Of a DNA stretch of 64,000 nt, positions 1 through 7,896 are shown piece by piece (the stretch's first letter is position 1; the number at the start of each line of letters is the position of its first letter). A program made the position numbers and the translations under genes. Under the pieces are notes generated by a model, which saw only the letters and a program-made list of their open reading frames with translations, did no database searches and was not told where the DNA came from. The DNA comes from Emticicia sp. BO119. GTDB lineage: Bacteria > Bacteroidota > Bacteroidia > Cytophagales > Spirosomataceae. Where the stretch lies: NCBI RefSeq assembly GCF_013912375.1, contig NZ_JACETV010000008.1, positions 62,001-126,000 on the forward strand, written 5' to 3'.

Positions 1-348
1 AACTGGTGGATAAGTGATTACTCTACTCTATTGACTCAGAAACCCTCACTTTTTTATATTCAGGCTATTGAGCATTCTGATATCCTTATGCTTACAGCAG
101 AGCGACAAGAAGAATTATTAAAAGAGATTCCTAAAATTGAGCGATATTTCAGGCTCATTCTTCAGAGAGCTTATGGAGCCTCACAAATGCGTTTCAAGCA
201 TACCTACAATCTTTCAAGAGAAGATATGTATCGCAATTTTCTGGGTCTGCATCCCGAGTTTGTCAATCGCGTGCCACAATATATGTTAGCTTCTTATCTG
301 GGCTTTACGCCTGAGTATTTAAGTGAAATCCGTAAAAAAAAGATATAG
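1..348 (+). CDS. Crp/Fnr family transcriptional regulator, C-terminal part
   Basis: The open frame enters from the left edge with no stop upstream, so the gene is cut by the window and the first visible residues are internal. The visible 115 residues look like the end of a Bacteroidota Crp/Fnr-type regulator: a helical linker followed by a short DNA-binding helix-turn-helix that ends in LGFTPEYLSEIRKKK. The cyclic-nucleotide-binding barrel is outside the window. A small hairpin with a T-run follows the stop. The next gene encodes an AhpD-like protein, which such regulators often neighbour. Ligand and targets cannot be read. Confidence 0.75.
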   Translation, partial: NWWISDYSTLLTQKPSLFYIQAIEHSDILMLTAERQEELLKEIPKIERYFRLILQRAYGASQMRFKHTYNLSREDMYRNFLGLHPEFVNRVPQYMLASYLGFTPEYLSEIRKKKI

Positions 349-357
349 ACTGTGTTT

Positions 358-379
358 CTTAAACCTGTTTAAGTTTTTT
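358..379 (+). terminator. Intrinsic terminator after the Crp-family gene
   Basis: CTTAAAC (358-364) and GTTTAAG (367-373) form a short hairpin followed at once by six T residues. The loop is small (2 nt, or 4 nt if the last pair opens). It lies 10 nt after the stop codon of the upstream gene. Confidence 0.55.
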
Positions 380-425
380 GAGGTTGCTACTGCCGACCTT
401 TGTACTCATTAAAACACAAACAAAA

Positions 426-860
426 ATGAGCACAAGAATCAATATCCAGCAAGTAGAACCAGCCGCTTATAAAGCAATGTTTGCCTTAGAAGGTTATCTA
501 CAGACTTCGCAATTAAGCAAAACTCATAAAGATTTAATCAAAATAAAAGCTTCACTGATTAATGGCTGTGCCTATTGTATTAATATGCATACCCAGGAAG
601 CCAGAAAACATGGCGAAACCGACCAACGCATCTATCTGTTAAGTGCCTGGAGAGAAACCACACTTTATACTGAAGAAGAAAGAGCCCTATTGGCCCTGAC
701 CGAAGAGGTAACGTTGATTCAGAATCATGTTTCGGAGGAAACTTATAAAACGGCCGAACGGCTTTTTGGGGCTAATTATTTATCACATATTATTATGGCT
801 ATCGTAACTATTAATGCCTGGAATAGAATAGCGATTACCACGGAGCTACCACTTGAATAA
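426..860 (+). CDS. Carboxymuconolactone decarboxylase / AhpD-like family protein
   Basis: This 144-residue protein has the AhpD-like redox motif C48-x-x-C51 with His55 just after it (CAYCINMHTQEA), as in alkylhydroperoxidase D-like proteins, which reduce peroxides or act as thiol-disulfide partners. The ATG at 426 is chosen. A TTG at 378 would add 16 residues that do not resemble the family and would start inside the terminator of the gene before. No membrane segment or signal peptide is seen, so it is probably cytoplasmic. A terminator follows at 875-909. The exact substrate is not deducible. Confidence 0.85.
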   Translation: MSTRINIQQVEPAAYKAMFALEGYLQTSQLSKTHKDLIKIKASLINGCAYCINMHTQEARKHGETDQRIYLLSAWRETTLYTEEERALLALTEEVTLIQNHVSEETYKTAERLFGANYLSHIIMAIVTINAWNRIAITTELPLE

Positions 861-874
861 TAATTCTGAGAAAT

Positions 875-909
875 AAAAGCTATAAGAAACAAGCATTCTT
901 ATGGCTTTT
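875..909 (+). terminator. Intrinsic terminator after the AhpD-like gene
   Basis: A 14-bp stem (875-888 with 896-909, one G-T pair, 7-nt loop) is followed by GTTTTTG. It separates the AhpD-like gene from the fluoride-responsive unit downstream. Confidence 0.75.
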
Positions 910-912
910 GTT

Positions 913-942
913 TTTGAAATATGAGCACAATTATTACTTTTG
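913..942 (+). promoter_or_regulatory. Bacteroidota-type promoter of the fluoride unit
   Basis: A TTTG (-33 element, 913-916) lies 18 nt before TACTTTTG (935-942), a full match to the Bacteroidota -7 consensus TAnnTTTG. The expected transcription start near 948-951 lies a few bases before the riboswitch aptamer, as it should. Confidence 0.65.
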
Positions 943-955
943 TATCGTAAGAAAA

Positions 956-1008
956 AGGAAATGGTGTCTTCCTAATTGAACCGCCTTAAACAAGCTGATG
1001 GCGCCTGA
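956..1008 (+). ncRNA. Fluoride riboswitch (crcB motif) aptamer
   Basis: The sequence matches the crcB/fluoride aptamer in order. P1 is AGGAA (956-960) with TTCCT (969-973), closing a loop that contains ATGGTGTC. ACCGCC follows, then a small stem, then the highly conserved GCTGATGGCGCC (994-1005). The loop GGTGTC (963-968) can pair along its full length with GGCGCC (1000-1005), which is the pseudoknot that forms on fluoride binding. The downstream gene encodes a CLC-F type fluoride/proton antiporter, a typical partner of this riboswitch. Confidence 0.9.
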
Positions 1009-1036
1009 TTGTAAATGTCTGTACATTTAATCAGGA
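1004..1036 (+). promoter_or_regulatory. Riboswitch expression platform hairpin that hides the ribosome binding site
   Basis: CCTGAT (1004-1009) can pair with ATCAGG (1030-1035), stacked on TAAATGT (1012-1018) with ACATTTA (1023-1029). The 3' side contains AGGA (1033-1036), the ribosome binding site of the ATG at 1042. The 5' side reuses the last two bases of the aptamer pseudoknot (1004-1005). Ligand-bound pseudoknot and hairpin therefore compete, and fluoride should free the AGGA. There is no T-run, so control is probably translational. This is inferred from pairing by eye. Confidence 0.65.
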
Positions 1037-1041
1037 TTTGT

Positions 1042-2343
1042 ATGTCAAACAAAAATCAATCTCGCAAAATCATTCTTCAAATCCGTCTGTTTTTCAGACG
1101 CTTTCCTGCTATCCCTTATTTAGCCAAGTGGCTTTTTATCAGTTCTGTTATTGGCACTTGTATTGGTATTGCCTCTGCCATTTTTTTACTTACACTCGAA
1201 TGGGTAACCAATTTTCGGGAAGTGCATATATGGCTTATTGCACTACTGCCTTTAGGAGGTTTTGCTATTGGTTTACTTTATAAGCATTTAGGTAAAGATA
1301 TTGAAGCCGGAAACAACTTACTGATAGATACTATTCATCAGCCACAGGAAATTATTCCTTTCCGAATGGCACCTTTCATCTATTTGGGAACTTTGGTTAC
1401 ACACTTGCTTGGAGGCTCGGCCGGAAGAGAAGGTACTGCACTCCAAATGGCTGGAGCTATTGCCGACCAGTTTACCAAACCATTTAAACTAAATGAGCCC
1501 GAAAGACGGATACTTATTATAGCTGCTATTGCGGCGGGTTTCGGTTCTGTTTTTGGCACTCCTTTGGCTGGAGCAATTTTCGGTTTAGAGTTTTTTATGA
1601 TAGGCCGTATCAGGTATGATGCCATTCTTCCGGCTTTTCTATCTGCTACTATTGCTGATTTAGTAACCAAGCTTTGTCAGGCTCATCATACTGTCTATAG
1701 TATAGGTGTAGTTCCTGAAGTCTCTGTGCTCACATTACTATATGCTATACTGGCAGGTATTGCTGCAGGTTTATGTGCAGCTACTTTCAGTCGTGTTATT
1801 CATTTTGTAAGCAGTCAATTCAAAAAATATCTCACCTATCCTCCACTTAGATCTCTAATCGGCGGTATTATTGTAGCGCTTGCCATTTGGCTTATTGGCA
1901 CCACAAAATACATTGGTTTGGGGATTCCGACTATTATAAAGGCATTTAATGAGCCGCTACCTTCCTATGATTTTGTCATAAAAATGGCTTTTACCATTCT
2001 TACATTAGCTGCAGGCTTTAAAGGTGGCGAGGTAACTCCACTATTTTTTATTGGAGCTACCTTAGGAAATGCTTTGTCGTATTTTATTCCGTTGCCCATT
2101 GGTTTACTGGCGGGTATGGGCTTTGTGGCAGTATTTGCTGGTGCTACCAATACACCATTGGCTTGTATGCTGATGGGCATAGAGTTGTTTGGCCAGGAGT
2201 GTGGTATTTATATTGCGATAGCCTGTATTGTGGCCTACTTATTATCCGGGCATACAACCATTTATCAAAAACAAGTGATTGGAGAGCCAAAACATAGTAG
2301 ATTTGCAAATCTGAAAGGCAAACGCATGAATGAGTTGAAGTAA
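1042..2343 (+). CDS. CLC-F type fluoride/proton antiporter
   Basis: This 433-residue CLC-family membrane protein exports fluoride in exchange for protons. The usual chloride-selectivity motif GSGIP is replaced by GNNLL (residues 90-94), a mark of the CLC-F clade. GREGT (128-132) holds the gating glutamate Glu130. The remainder is a chain of hydrophobic helices with GTPLAG- and GGEVTPLF-type CLC signatures. The ATG at 1042 is chosen: it has AGGA five bases upstream, while an in-frame ATG at 1015 lies inside the switch hairpin. The CYTH gene follows after 20 nt, so the next genes may be co-transcribed. Confidence 0.9.
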   Translation: MSNKNQSRKIILQIRLFFRRFPAIPYLAKWLFISSVIGTCIGIASAIFLLTLEWVTNFREVHIWLIALLPLGGFAIGLLYKHLGKDIEAGNNLLIDTIHQPQEIIPFRMAPFIYLGTLVTHLLGGSAGREGTALQMAGAIADQFTKPFKLNEPERRILIIAAIAAGFGSVFGTPLAGAIFGLEFFMIGRIRYDAILPAFLSATIADLVTKLCQAHHTVYSIGVVPEVSVLTLLYAILAGIAAGLCAATFSRVIHFVSSQFKKYLTYPPLRSLIGGIIVALAIWLIGTTKYIGLGIPTIIKAFNEPLPSYDFVIKMAFTILTLAAGFKGGEVTPLFFIGATLGNALSYFIPLPIGLLAGMGFVAVFAGATNTPLACMLMGIELFGQECGIYIAIACIVAYLLSGHTTIYQKQVIGEPKHSRFANLKGKRMNELK

Positions 2344-2363
2344 TATGTATCAAATTTTAGAAT

Positions 2364-2831
2364 ATGGCAATAGAAATAGAAAGAAAATACCTTATCAATC
2401 AGAATAAATGGGATAATTTCCCAAAGCCGGAAGGACAGTTATTCAGACAAGGATATATTCTGAAAGACCCGGAAAAAACTATTCGAGTGAGAGTAACTGA
2501 TACTACCGCCTACCTAACTATTAAAGGCGCTTCTATTGGAGCTACAAGAACAGAGTTTGAATACGAAATTCCAAAAGAAGAAGGGATTGAATTATTAGAC
2601 AATTTTGCGGTATCAGAACTTTCTAAAATAAGATATAAGATACCTCATATCAATAAATTGTGGGAAGTCGATGTTTTTCTGGGAAATAATAAGGGATTGA
2701 TTGTGGCTGAAATAGAATTAGATAGTGAAGAAGAATATTTTGAATTACCTGAATGGATAAGCATTGAAGTAACCGGAGACAATAAATACTATAATTCAAA
2801 CTTATCAGCCAATCCTTTTAAAAACTGGTAA
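2364..2831 (+). CDS. CYTH domain protein (triphosphate tunnel metalloenzyme family)
   Basis: This 155-residue protein begins with the family motif E4-I-E6-R-K8 (ExExK), which binds metal and triphosphate in the tunnel of CYTH proteins. The family includes class IV adenylate cyclases, thiamine triphosphatases and inorganic triphosphatases; single-domain bacterial members like this are most often triphosphatases. Further family features are the charged strands RVRVTDTTAYLTIKG and VAEIELDSEEE. The size is normal and it should be cytoplasmic. It lies 20 nt after the fluoride antiporter and one base before the next gene, so it is probably in the same operon. The substrate is not deducible. Confidence 0.85.
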   Translation: MAIEIERKYLINQNKWDNFPKPEGQLFRQGYILKDPEKTIRVRVTDTTAYLTIKGASIGATRTEFEYEIPKEEGIELLDNFAVSELSKIRYKIPHINKLWEVDVFLGNNKGLIVAEIELDSEEEYFELPEWISIEVTGDNKYYNSNLSANPFKNW

Positions 2832-2832
2832 T

Positions 2833-3168
2833 ATGAACGATAAAAGATTAATAAGAGATAATGAAAAACTTTTGATTAACTCATTACTCTTACGATTAAA
2901 TCTGAATCCTGATGATTATCCGTATGATGAGTATGTAGAAGAATATGAGGGTGGCAAAATGGGTAGCATTAGCTTAGGTGGGGATGTGGAAGGTTATGCC
3001 GGAGACCTGATACAAGTAGAATATACTGACAAAGATGGTACGCCTGTGGTGATAACTTTAACCAAAGACCATCAGAATCGTCTGCTTGATTTAGACTTCT
3101 GGAAAGTTGACTTCTCTAAATTGCTTGAGTACCCGACACCTGACAAAATAACCATCAGAACTGTATGA
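2833..3168 (+). CDS. Small DUF6984-like protein
   Basis: A 111-residue soluble acidic protein. The start RLIRDNEKLLINSLL, a central GKMGSISL turn, the strand VVITLTKDHQ and LDLDFWKVDFSKL near the end resemble the DUF6984 family as I remember it; this was not checked by search. No catalytic motif is visible. It starts one base after the CYTH stop and its end overlaps the next ATG by 4 nt (ATGA), so the three genes are translationally coupled. The function is unknown. Confidence 0.7.
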   Translation: MNDKRLIRDNEKLLINSLLLRLNLNPDDYPYDEYVEEYEGGKMGSISLGGDVEGYAGDLIQVEYTDKDGTPVVITLTKDHQNRLLDLDFWKVDFSKLLEYPTPDKITIRTV

Positions 3169-3956
3169 TTATGAAGCCGGTTTACAGATTTCTTCTTATG
3201 GCTGGTCTATGCACCATCTCTATTAGTTGGACAATCCCCATTGAATGGATCACTGAAAACCATAAGAATTATACCCTTCATTATACAAGTGCAGACTTGC
3301 AGAATAAAGATGATTACAATGTCATTCTTGCCAAGGGCATTCAATCAGTTGAATCTTTTATAAAATCGCCATTCAAAAATACCTTTGGGGTCTATATTCA
3401 TCCTAACCGACAATCTTTAGATGCAGAATGGCAAAAGGACTGGGGGGTACCCGATTTCAAATCAGAATGCTGGATGGTAGCCAGTGGTATAGCAACTAAA
3501 TTAGTTATGCTATCGCCTAAGAGATGGAGTGCTGAATCCTGTGAGCATGATTATAATGAAACTGCTAAAACTCAGAATCTGATTACGCACGAACTCTTCC
3601 ATGTATATCACGGGCAACTAAATGCCAGTCCTGACTTTAGTAATATTGATAAAATTGATTGGTTTGTGGAAGGTTTTGCCACTTATGCTTCGGGTCAATG
3701 TGATGCTGACAGAATCAAAGAAATCAAAAGAGCTATTGAAGAAAATAAAATCCCGGCCTCATTAGATAATTTCTGGACAGGTAAACTCAAATATGGACTC
3801 TCCGGCTCGGTAGTATTGTATATAGATTACAAATATGGAAGAGACACGTTGAAAGAGCTCTTACCAATGAGCAAAAAAGCCGAAATATTGTCTAAATTAG
3901 CCATCAGCGAACAAGACCTCATTAAAAACTGGAAGCAATATATTAATACTCTTTAG
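3165..3956 (+). CDS. Secreted HExxH zinc metallopeptidase-like protein
   Basis: This 263-residue protein has an N-terminal hydrophobic stretch (about residues 6-24) that looks like a signal peptide. It has the zinc motif H142-E-L-F-H146, and E169 in WFVEGFATYASG is a plausible third ligand, the arrangement of gluzincin peptidases. It is probably exported to the periplasm. Short for a full aminopeptidase, it resembles the peptidase_MA-like group. The start overlaps the previous stop by 4 nt. The next gene is convergent. Substrate unknown. Confidence 0.75.
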   Translation: MIMKPVYRFLLMAGLCTISISWTIPIEWITENHKNYTLHYTSADLQNKDDYNVILAKGIQSVESFIKSPFKNTFGVYIHPNRQSLDAEWQKDWGVPDFKSECWMVASGIATKLVMLSPKRWSAESCEHDYNETAKTQNLITHELFHVYHGQLNASPDFSNIDKIDWFVEGFATYASGQCDADRIKEIKRAIEENKIPASLDNFWTGKLKYGLSGSVVLYIDYKYGRDTLKELLPMSKKAEILSKLAISEQDLIKNWKQYINTL

Positions 3957-3977
3957 TTTATCTACTTCCTGAAATTA

Positions 3978-4955
3978 CTAAAATAGAGCACTACGATTAT
4001 ACTTATTTTTATAGGCAATCGGAGATAAGCCTGTTACCTTTTTAAAGGTACTCCTAAATGCCTTATTATCTGTATAGCCCACGTCGTACATTACTTCGGT
4101 AATATTCTTCCTGCTGGTTTCAAAGCGTTTCTTGGCAGCTTCAATTTTTACCCGCTTGATATACTCCATTACGGTATTATTGGTAGCTTTTTTAAATCGA
4201 CGTTCGAGACTTCTACGGCCGATGGCAAACATATCCGACAGTTGGTCGAGGGTAATTTTATCTTCAAAGTTTTTCTCTATAAAATCCTGTGCCTTTTTTA
4301 CTGCGTCATCTTCATGGCCTTTTTGCCCATTAAATATCATAAATGAAGCCTGGCTATCTCTTTCTATATCAATAGCAAAATACTTAGCTGCCCTGATAGC
4401 CATTTCACGATTCACATTTTTTTCAACCAGATGCAGAAGCAGATTCCAATATGAACTTGCTCCTCCACTTGAATATAGCCCATGATCTTCGGTAATAATT
4501 TTATCATCAACCAACTCTACTTCAGGAAACATTGCTCTGAACTCATTGGCAAACAACCAATGAGTAGAACATCTTTTCCCATTCAGAAGTCCAGTTGAAG
4601 CTAATAAAAAAGCTCCTACACATAGACTTATCACTTCAGCTCCATTCTCATATTGTTTTCTAATCCAGGGTAGAAAATCCTTATTCAACTCCAATGCAGT
4701 TTGCATATCACCACTTAAGGCAGGCACAAATACCATATCAGTTTCTTCTACTTCATGAATAGTAGCATCGGCATGAACAGTAAAAATATTATCATGGAGT
4801 TTTACCTCTTTTGTCAGTCCAACCATTTGCACGCAAAATATCGCAGGCTTACCGGCTGACTGGAGAAATTGATTAACCGACGTAAAGATATTACGTGGGT
4901 CGTTAATACTGGCTAATACTGCATTTTCGGGGATGAGAATTGTAATATTTTTCAT
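3978..4955 (-). CDS. GlxA family transcriptional regulator (DJ-1/PfpI + AraC HTH), copy 1
   Basis: The protein has 325 residues. The first ~185 form a DJ-1/PfpI-like amidase fold with the family signature SLCVGAFLLASTGLLNGK, including the nucleophile-elbow cysteine. An AraC-type double helix-turn-helix occupies about residues 225-320, ending in VGYTDNKAFRSTFKKVTGLSP. The ATG at 4955 (MKNITILIPENAVLA) is preferred over an ATG at 5009 because the fold starts there. It is divergent from the pentapeptide and dihydrofolate-reductase-like genes, its likely targets. A paralogue lies at 6258-7229. Confidence 0.85.
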   Translation of the reverse strand: MKNITILIPENAVLASINDPRNIFTSVNQFLQSAGKPAIFCVQMVGLTKEVKLHDNIFTVHADATIHEVEETDMVFVPALSGDMQTALELNKDFLPWIRKQYENGAEVISLCVGAFLLASTGLLNGKRCSTHWLFANEFRAMFPEVELVDDKIITEDHGLYSSGGASSYWNLLLHLVEKNVNREMAIRAAKYFAIDIERDSQASFMIFNGQKGHEDDAVKKAQDFIEKNFEDKITLDQLSDMFAIGRRSLERRFKKATNNTVMEYIKRVKIEAAKKRFETSRKNITEVMYDVGYTDNKAFRSTFKKVTGLSPIAYKNKYNRSALF

Positions 4956-5035
4956 AGGAACGATGGAAAAACAGAATGGCGAATTTGACCCTTTTATTGT
5001 CGTTTTCACACCACTTCAAAGTTAATAAATCTGCC

Positions 5036-5043
5036 TAATTTTG
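5036..5043 (+). promoter_or_regulatory. Bacteroidota -7 element before the pentapeptide gene
   Basis: TAATTTTG matches TAnnTTTG and lies 28 nt before the start codon at 5072. No clean -33 TTTG was found at the usual distance, which could mean the promoter needs an activator, possibly the divergent GlxA-type regulator. Confidence 0.4.
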
Positions 5044-5071
5044 TACATATAAATTATTAACATTTTCTGTC

Positions 5072-5479
5072 ATGAGCCTTATTGATATTGATTACTCAAA
5101 AAACATTATTACAGTAAAGGATGTCTGCATTGATAACTCTATTTTTGAGAACGTAAGCGTACAAAATCTATTTTTCAATGATGTGAATCTGAGTGGCACC
5201 AGAATTACCAATGCCAATATGAGTAATATTGAAATTGAAGGAGCGGGATTAGGCGGTGCTTATATTCACAACATAGGTGTACCTCCTGAAGGACACCCAG
5301 CCTACGACCCAGATGCTAAACACCCACCGGTAAGGTTCGAAAATTGTGATTTTGAAGCAAGTACTATAATCGATTGTAACCTGACAAATGTAGCCGTTAA
5401 AGATTGTAATCTGAAAGGCATGACTATCAATGGGATTCTGGTTGAAACATTATTAGAAAATTTTACACAACAAAAATAA
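5072..5479 (+). CDS. Pentapeptide-repeat-like protein
   Basis: A 135-residue protein whose body is made of loose A(D/N)LxX-type pentapeptide units (FNDVNLSGTRITNANMSNIEI and a second run from about residue 88 to 118). It should fold as a short right-handed quadrilateral beta-helix. The two runs are separated by a proline-rich insert near residues 70-85 (VPPEGHPAYDP). No signal peptide or enzyme motif is seen. It is followed after 37 nt by the dihydrofolate-reductase-like gene on the same strand, so both may form one transcript. Function unknown. Confidence 0.75.
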   Translation: MSLIDIDYSKNIITVKDVCIDNSIFENVSVQNLFFNDVNLSGTRITNANMSNIEIEGAGLGGAYIHNIGVPPEGHPAYDPDAKHPPVRFENCDFEASTIIDCNLTNVAVKDCNLKGMTINGILVETLLENFTQQK

Positions 5480-5516
5480 GCAATAAATTCACATTTAAAT
5501 TTAAACACTAACACAC

Positions 5517-6092
5517 ATGAGAAAGATTAAATTACAGATGCAGGTTTCGATAGATGGTTTTGTTTGTGGCCCTAATGGTGAAATGGATTTTACAGTATGG
5601 AACTGGGACGATGAACTGAAAAACTATGTCAAAGGCTTAATGGCTCCGGCAGACTCTTTCATTATTGGCAGAGTACTTTATGAGGGAATGTCAATGTATT
5701 GGCCTGCTGCTGAAACAAATCCGGAAACCAGTGATGAGGACAGAGCTGCGGCCAAAGCCTTTAACAGTATGCCTAAACATGTTTTCACAAAAACTCTCAC
5801 AACTGCAGACTGGAACAATGCCATTATAGAAAGTGGTGATTTAATTGACACCATTACTACGCTAAAAAACCGAGAGGGCGGAGATATTATGCTGTACGGG
5901 GGTGTTAGCTTGGTTTCTTCCTTTATTGAGCATAACCTGATTGACGAATATCATCTTTTTGTGAATCCTAACGCTATTGGAAAAGGCAGGTCAATTTTTG
6001 GAGATTTAACCGAAAAATTTGGTTTTCAATTGGTAAATAGTTCATCTTTTAGCTGTGGTATCGTTGTTCTGCATTATGTACCTGCAAAATAA
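5517..6092 (+). CDS. Dihydrofolate reductase family protein (RibD C-terminal-like)
   Basis: A 191-residue cytoplasmic protein of the DHFR/RibD-C fold. It begins with the strand KIKLQMQVSIDGFVCGPNGE, has FIIGRVLYEGM as the NADPH-binding region, then DIMLYGGVSLVSSFIE, and ends with the typical HLFVNPNAIGKGRSIF and short final strands. Members of this small stand-alone group are NADPH-dependent reductases of mostly unknown substrate; it is unlikely to be the housekeeping FolA. It sits between two GlxA-type regulators. Confidence 0.85.
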   Translation: MRKIKLQMQVSIDGFVCGPNGEMDFTVWNWDDELKNYVKGLMAPADSFIIGRVLYEGMSMYWPAAETNPETSDEDRAAAKAFNSMPKHVFTKTLTTADWNNAIIESGDLIDTITTLKNREGGDIMLYGGVSLVSSFIEHNLIDEYHLFVNPNAIGKGRSIFGDLTEKFGFQLVNSSSFSCGIVVLHYVPAK

Positions 6093-6230
6093 TCAGAACA
6101 GATAGCTTACATTAGTTTGGTGGTGTGGTCGGCAATGTGAAATTGCTTTGCTATTACTCCGCCAAAGTATTTCAATAATAGCTTGGTCAATCATTAGACT
6201 CATACCTGCTTATAAAAGGAAACGATATCG

Positions 6231-6244
6231 GTTGTTTAAACAAC
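6231..6244. repeat. 14-bp perfect palindrome between convergent genes
   Basis: GTTGTTTAAACAAC is a perfect palindrome 13 nt from the stop of the second GlxA-type gene. It could be part of a bidirectional terminator or a protein site; there is no T-run, so neither is shown. Confidence 0.3.
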
Positions 6245-6257
6245 GCTTACATTACAA

Positions 6258-7229
6258 TTAATTGCTCTGGAACTTTTCTCTATAAGCTGTGGGCGTCATA
6301 CCCACTATTTTTCTGAAAATTCTGCGGAAAGCCTTCGGGTCATTATAGCCTGAGCTAAAAATCACCTCTCCCATATGCTGATTGGTTTGTTCCAATAGTT
6401 TTTTTGCGGCTTCTATCCTTATCTTCTGCAGGTATTCAATAGGAGGAATACCCGTAATCTGTTTGAACCGCCTCAATACATTTCTTCGGCTTGAAGGTAT
6501 ATCTTTTATCAGTTCCTCAATAGTTTCAGCCTCCTGATAATTGGCTTCTATTTTTTGCTGTACCATAGCTACTATATTGTCATTGTGATCACGTAGTGGC
6601 TGGAAAGTGCTGAAATATGACTGATTCTGCCTATCCATATCAATGGCAAAAATCTTGGCAATTTTTACTGCTACATCTTTATTACAATATTTCTGAACCA
6701 GATGAAGTAGTAAGTGGAAAGAAGAAGTTGAGCCTCCACTCGTAAAAAGGCCGTTATCTTCAGTAACTGTTTTATCACCCCTTAATATTACCTGAGGGAA
6801 AGCATTTGCAAAAGCAGGGCAGGCATCAACATGCGTAGTTGCGACTTTTCCGTTTAACAGGCCGCTGGCGGCCAACAAAAAAGCTCCAGTACAAAAAGTA
6901 CCGATTTCAGTACCATTACGAAACTGCTCATGCAACCAGGGAATATAGTCCTGATTTTTACTGATCGTTTGTCTTATATCATCAGTACTAAAAGAAGGTA
7001 TAAGAATTAAATCAACTTGACTTTCTTCTTCTATACCCATAACCGGATACCCATGAAATGAATTGAGAGATTCACAATCGGAATCGGCAAGTTTGTATAA
7101 ACTGATATTAAACGGCAGTGCTTCTCCGTTTGTTTTGAAGATTTTGTTAGCAGCTTCAAGCACATCTAAAATAGCCGCAATACTTAATAGTCTATAATCA
7201 TGTGGAAGTAAAATACCTACGCTTATCAT
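6258..7229 (-). CDS. GlxA family transcriptional regulator (DJ-1/PfpI + AraC HTH), copy 2
   Basis: This 323-residue protein has the same two-domain layout as the regulator at 3978-4955. A DJ-1/PfpI-like domain carries TFCTGAFLLAASGLLNGK, and a C-terminal AraC helix-turn-helix ends in SSGYNDPKAFRRIFRKIVGMTP. The ATG at 7229 (MISVGILLPHDYR) is preferred; an upstream in-frame ATG at 7268 would add 13 residues not expected for the fold. It is divergent from an SRPBCC-domain gene, the likely target. The two regulators are clearly paralogous but not near-identical. Confidence 0.85.
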   Translation of the reverse strand: MISVGILLPHDYRLLSIAAILDVLEAANKIFKTNGEALPFNISLYKLADSDCESLNSFHGYPVMGIEEESQVDLILIPSFSTDDIRQTISKNQDYIPWLHEQFRNGTEIGTFCTGAFLLAASGLLNGKVATTHVDACPAFANAFPQVILRGDKTVTEDNGLFTSGGSTSSFHLLLHLVQKYCNKDVAVKIAKIFAIDMDRQNQSYFSTFQPLRDHNDNIVAMVQQKIEANYQEAETIEELIKDIPSSRRNVLRRFKQITGIPPIEYLQKIRIEAAKKLLEQTNQHMGEVIFSSGYNDPKAFRRIFRKIVGMTPTAYREKFQSN

Positions 7230-7299
7230 CGCATTTTTTTCTGTAAAAATACAAAAAAATTGTCTCAAATACCCCCTATAATTGACTTTTTTAGCACCC

Positions 7300-7328
7300 T
7301 TGTAAACAGTAGTTTTTATTTAATTTTG
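7300..7328 (+). promoter_or_regulatory. Bacteroidota-type promoter, SRPBCC gene
   Basis: TTG (7300-7302) and TAATTTTG (7321-7328, match to TAnnTTTG) are separated by 18 nt. The implied transcript has a leader of roughly 100 nt before the start codon at 7433. The region also holds the promoter of the divergent GlxA-type gene. Confidence 0.5.
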
Positions 7329-7432
7329 TTTTACAATTCATAGATAATATTTAGAATACATCGGGCCAAATTAACAATATATATATCCCTCACAACATCA
7401 TTTAAAATAAAAATAACAGACTATAATTCTAT

Positions 7433-7870
7433 ATGAGAACTATTAAAAAATCAATTGAAATTAATGCTTCAAAAGAAAAAATCTGGGATGTGCTGACACA
7501 AGACCCATATAACCAGAAATGGTATTCAATCTTTAGTCCGGGTACATATGCTTTAACCGACTGGCAACTGGGCAGTAAGGTTGTATTTGCGGATAACTCC
7601 GGTAGCGGCATTATCGGGCGTATTATTATCCATGATCCTTACGAACTTTTATCAATAGAGTATTATGGGGTATTAAATGACAATAAAGAAGATTTTGACA
7701 GTACCGAAGCACAGATATTTAAAGGCGCACACGAAACATATCGTTTAACATCAAAAGATGAAAAAGTAGTGCTTGACATTGAATCTGATATGTCTGATGG
7801 CTTTTTCGATACAATGTCTGCCTCTTGGGACAAAGCTCTGATAAAAATAAGAGAGTTGTCTGAATCATAA
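7433..7870 (+). CDS. SRPBCC (START/Bet v1-like) domain protein
   Basis: A 145-residue protein of the SRPBCC fold, close to the AHSA1/polyketide-cyclase-like group. It starts with KKSIEINASKEKIWDVLTQ, followed by the usual W-x-x-G-S step (DWQLGSKVVF) and a long C-terminal helix (MSASWDKALIKIRELS). These proteins bind hydrophobic ligands in a cavity; the ligand is not predictable. A 69-residue gene follows after 26 nt on the same strand and ends at a terminator, so the two probably form an operon opposite the second GlxA-type regulator. Confidence 0.85.
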   Translation: MRTIKKSIEINASKEKIWDVLTQDPYNQKWYSIFSPGTYALTDWQLGSKVVFADNSGSGIIGRIIIHDPYELLSIEYYGVLNDNKEDFDSTEAQIFKGAHETYRLTSKDEKVVLDIESDMSDGFFDTMSASWDKALIKIRELSES

Positions 7871-7896
7871 ATAATTATAATAAAACTAATACGCAT

